Shown here piece after piece: positions 14,849 through 14,997 of a DNA stretch of 14,997 bases. Positions within the stretch are counted from its first letter, which is position 1. Each line of letters opens with the position of its first letter. Origin of the DNA: an uncultured Bacillaceae bacterium (lineage in GTDB: Bacteria > Bacillota > Bacilli > Bacillales > Amphibacillaceae); the NCBI GenBank assembly GCA_937925695.1, contig CALAMD010000057.1, forward strand, positions 1 through 14,997, in the 5' to 3' direction. The position numbers and the translations under genes are program-made. The notes beneath the pieces are model-generated. The model saw nothing but the letters and a program-made list of their open reading frames with translations. It was not told where the DNA came from and did no database searches.

Positions 14849-14942
14849 GTAGTTCTTTATGGACCCCTGCATCTCCTAGATTACTCAATGATGCGAATGC
14901 TTCGGGGTTACTCGAAGATTATTCGGTAGATGCGTTGCTCGT
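14849..14942 (-). repeat. Structured spacer with GAGYAA motifs at 27-nt period
   Basis: On the minus strand GAGYAA occurs four times, with steps of 7, 27 and 27 nt; the first copy straddles the edge of the tRNA-like half. Inverted repeats include GCATCT/AGATGC (14869-14874 with 14928-14933), TCGGTAGA/TCTACCGA at the tRNA-half junction, and CTTCG/CGAAG. No promoter, tRNA 3' half or gene with a start codon was found. It looks like an intergenic repeat element, but copy number cannot be judged from one window. Confidence 0.5.
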
Positions 14943-14997
14943 TGCTCTACCGACTGAGCTAATGGCTCATAATATCCAATTTCTCGCTAAAAAAGTA
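14943..14997 (-). pseudogene. Partial tRNA-Lys: 5' half only, direct repeat copy 2
   Basis: The acceptor 5' strand and full D-arm of tRNA-Lys are identical to the intact gene. Right after GGTAGAGCA the sequence switches to ACGAGCAACGC, with no anticodon arm, T-arm or 3' acceptor strand. It cannot form a tRNA. The copy runs to the last base of the window, so it may be a true remnant or a product of assembly at a repeat. Confidence 0.7.

Noticed and set aside
14849..14942. Possible CRISPR-like array because of the regular 27-nt spacing
   Set aside because: Only six to seven bases are shared between units, units abut without spacers, and no cas genes are present.
14842..14997. Open plus-strand frame with nine-residue LL-initiated blocks running to the window edge
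   Set aside because: No ATG or GTG start with a ribosome site precedes the repeated blocks, and the frame crosses the tRNA half. Treated as an effect of a non-coding 27-nt periodicity.
14943..14997. Second functional tRNA-Lys
   Set aside because: Anticodon arm, T-arm and 3' acceptor strand are missing, and unrelated sequence follows the D-arm.

Overview
The window looks like a piece of a low-GC Bacillota chromosome, most likely a Bacillaceae relative. Four things point there: a cdaA-cdaR-glmM operon, a small Spo0E-like phosphatase gene typical of the Spo0A phosphorelay lineage, AGGAGG-type ribosome binding sites, and a tRNA-Lys whose CCA end is not encoded. The unusual metabolic trait is a mevalonate operon where the best-studied bacilli use the MEP pathway. 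Amphibacillus- or Halolactibacillus-like bacteria come to mind, but this is a guess from gene content.

Layout. Positions 14-2546 (minus strand) hold a PadR-type regulator, its overlapping HAAS-like membrane partner and, after a gap with a perfect palindrome, a large polytopic DUF4153/DUF4173-like membrane protein. Next come a GNAT acetyltransferase (minus), an aldo/keto reductase (plus) with its own terminator, a DoxX-like membrane protein (minus) whose promoter spacer is filled by a perfect palindrome, and a YhfK-like NAD(P)-binding protein (minus). Positions 5861-9433 (minus) hold the cdaA-cdaR-glmM operon. It makes and regulates cyclic di-AMP and glucosamine-1-phosphate for the cell wall, and runs from an extended -10 promoter to a clear intrinsic terminator. 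A roughly 390-nt intergenic stretch follows, then a 53-residue Spo0E-like gene on the plus strand that converges on the mevalonate operon across a shared bidirectional terminator. Positions 10108-14654 (minus) hold mvaA, mvk, mvaD and pmk.

The four mevalonate genes cover HMG-CoA to isopentenyl diphosphate. HMG-CoA synthase and IPP isomerase are not in the window and must lie elsewhere. The operon has a leader of about 140 nt with a bulged hairpin.

The right edge holds an intact tRNA-Lys(UUU) with its terminator. Upstream of it is a 149-bp unit in which the 5' half of the same tRNA and its leader recur, joined to a structured sequence carrying GAGYAA motifs at exact 27-nt spacing. The final 55 bases of the window are identical to an internal 55-base stretch. 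This is either a real tandem duplication or dispersed repeat, or the footprint of a contig ending in a repeat. No transposase, integrase, CRISPR array, phage gene or obvious defence system was seen.
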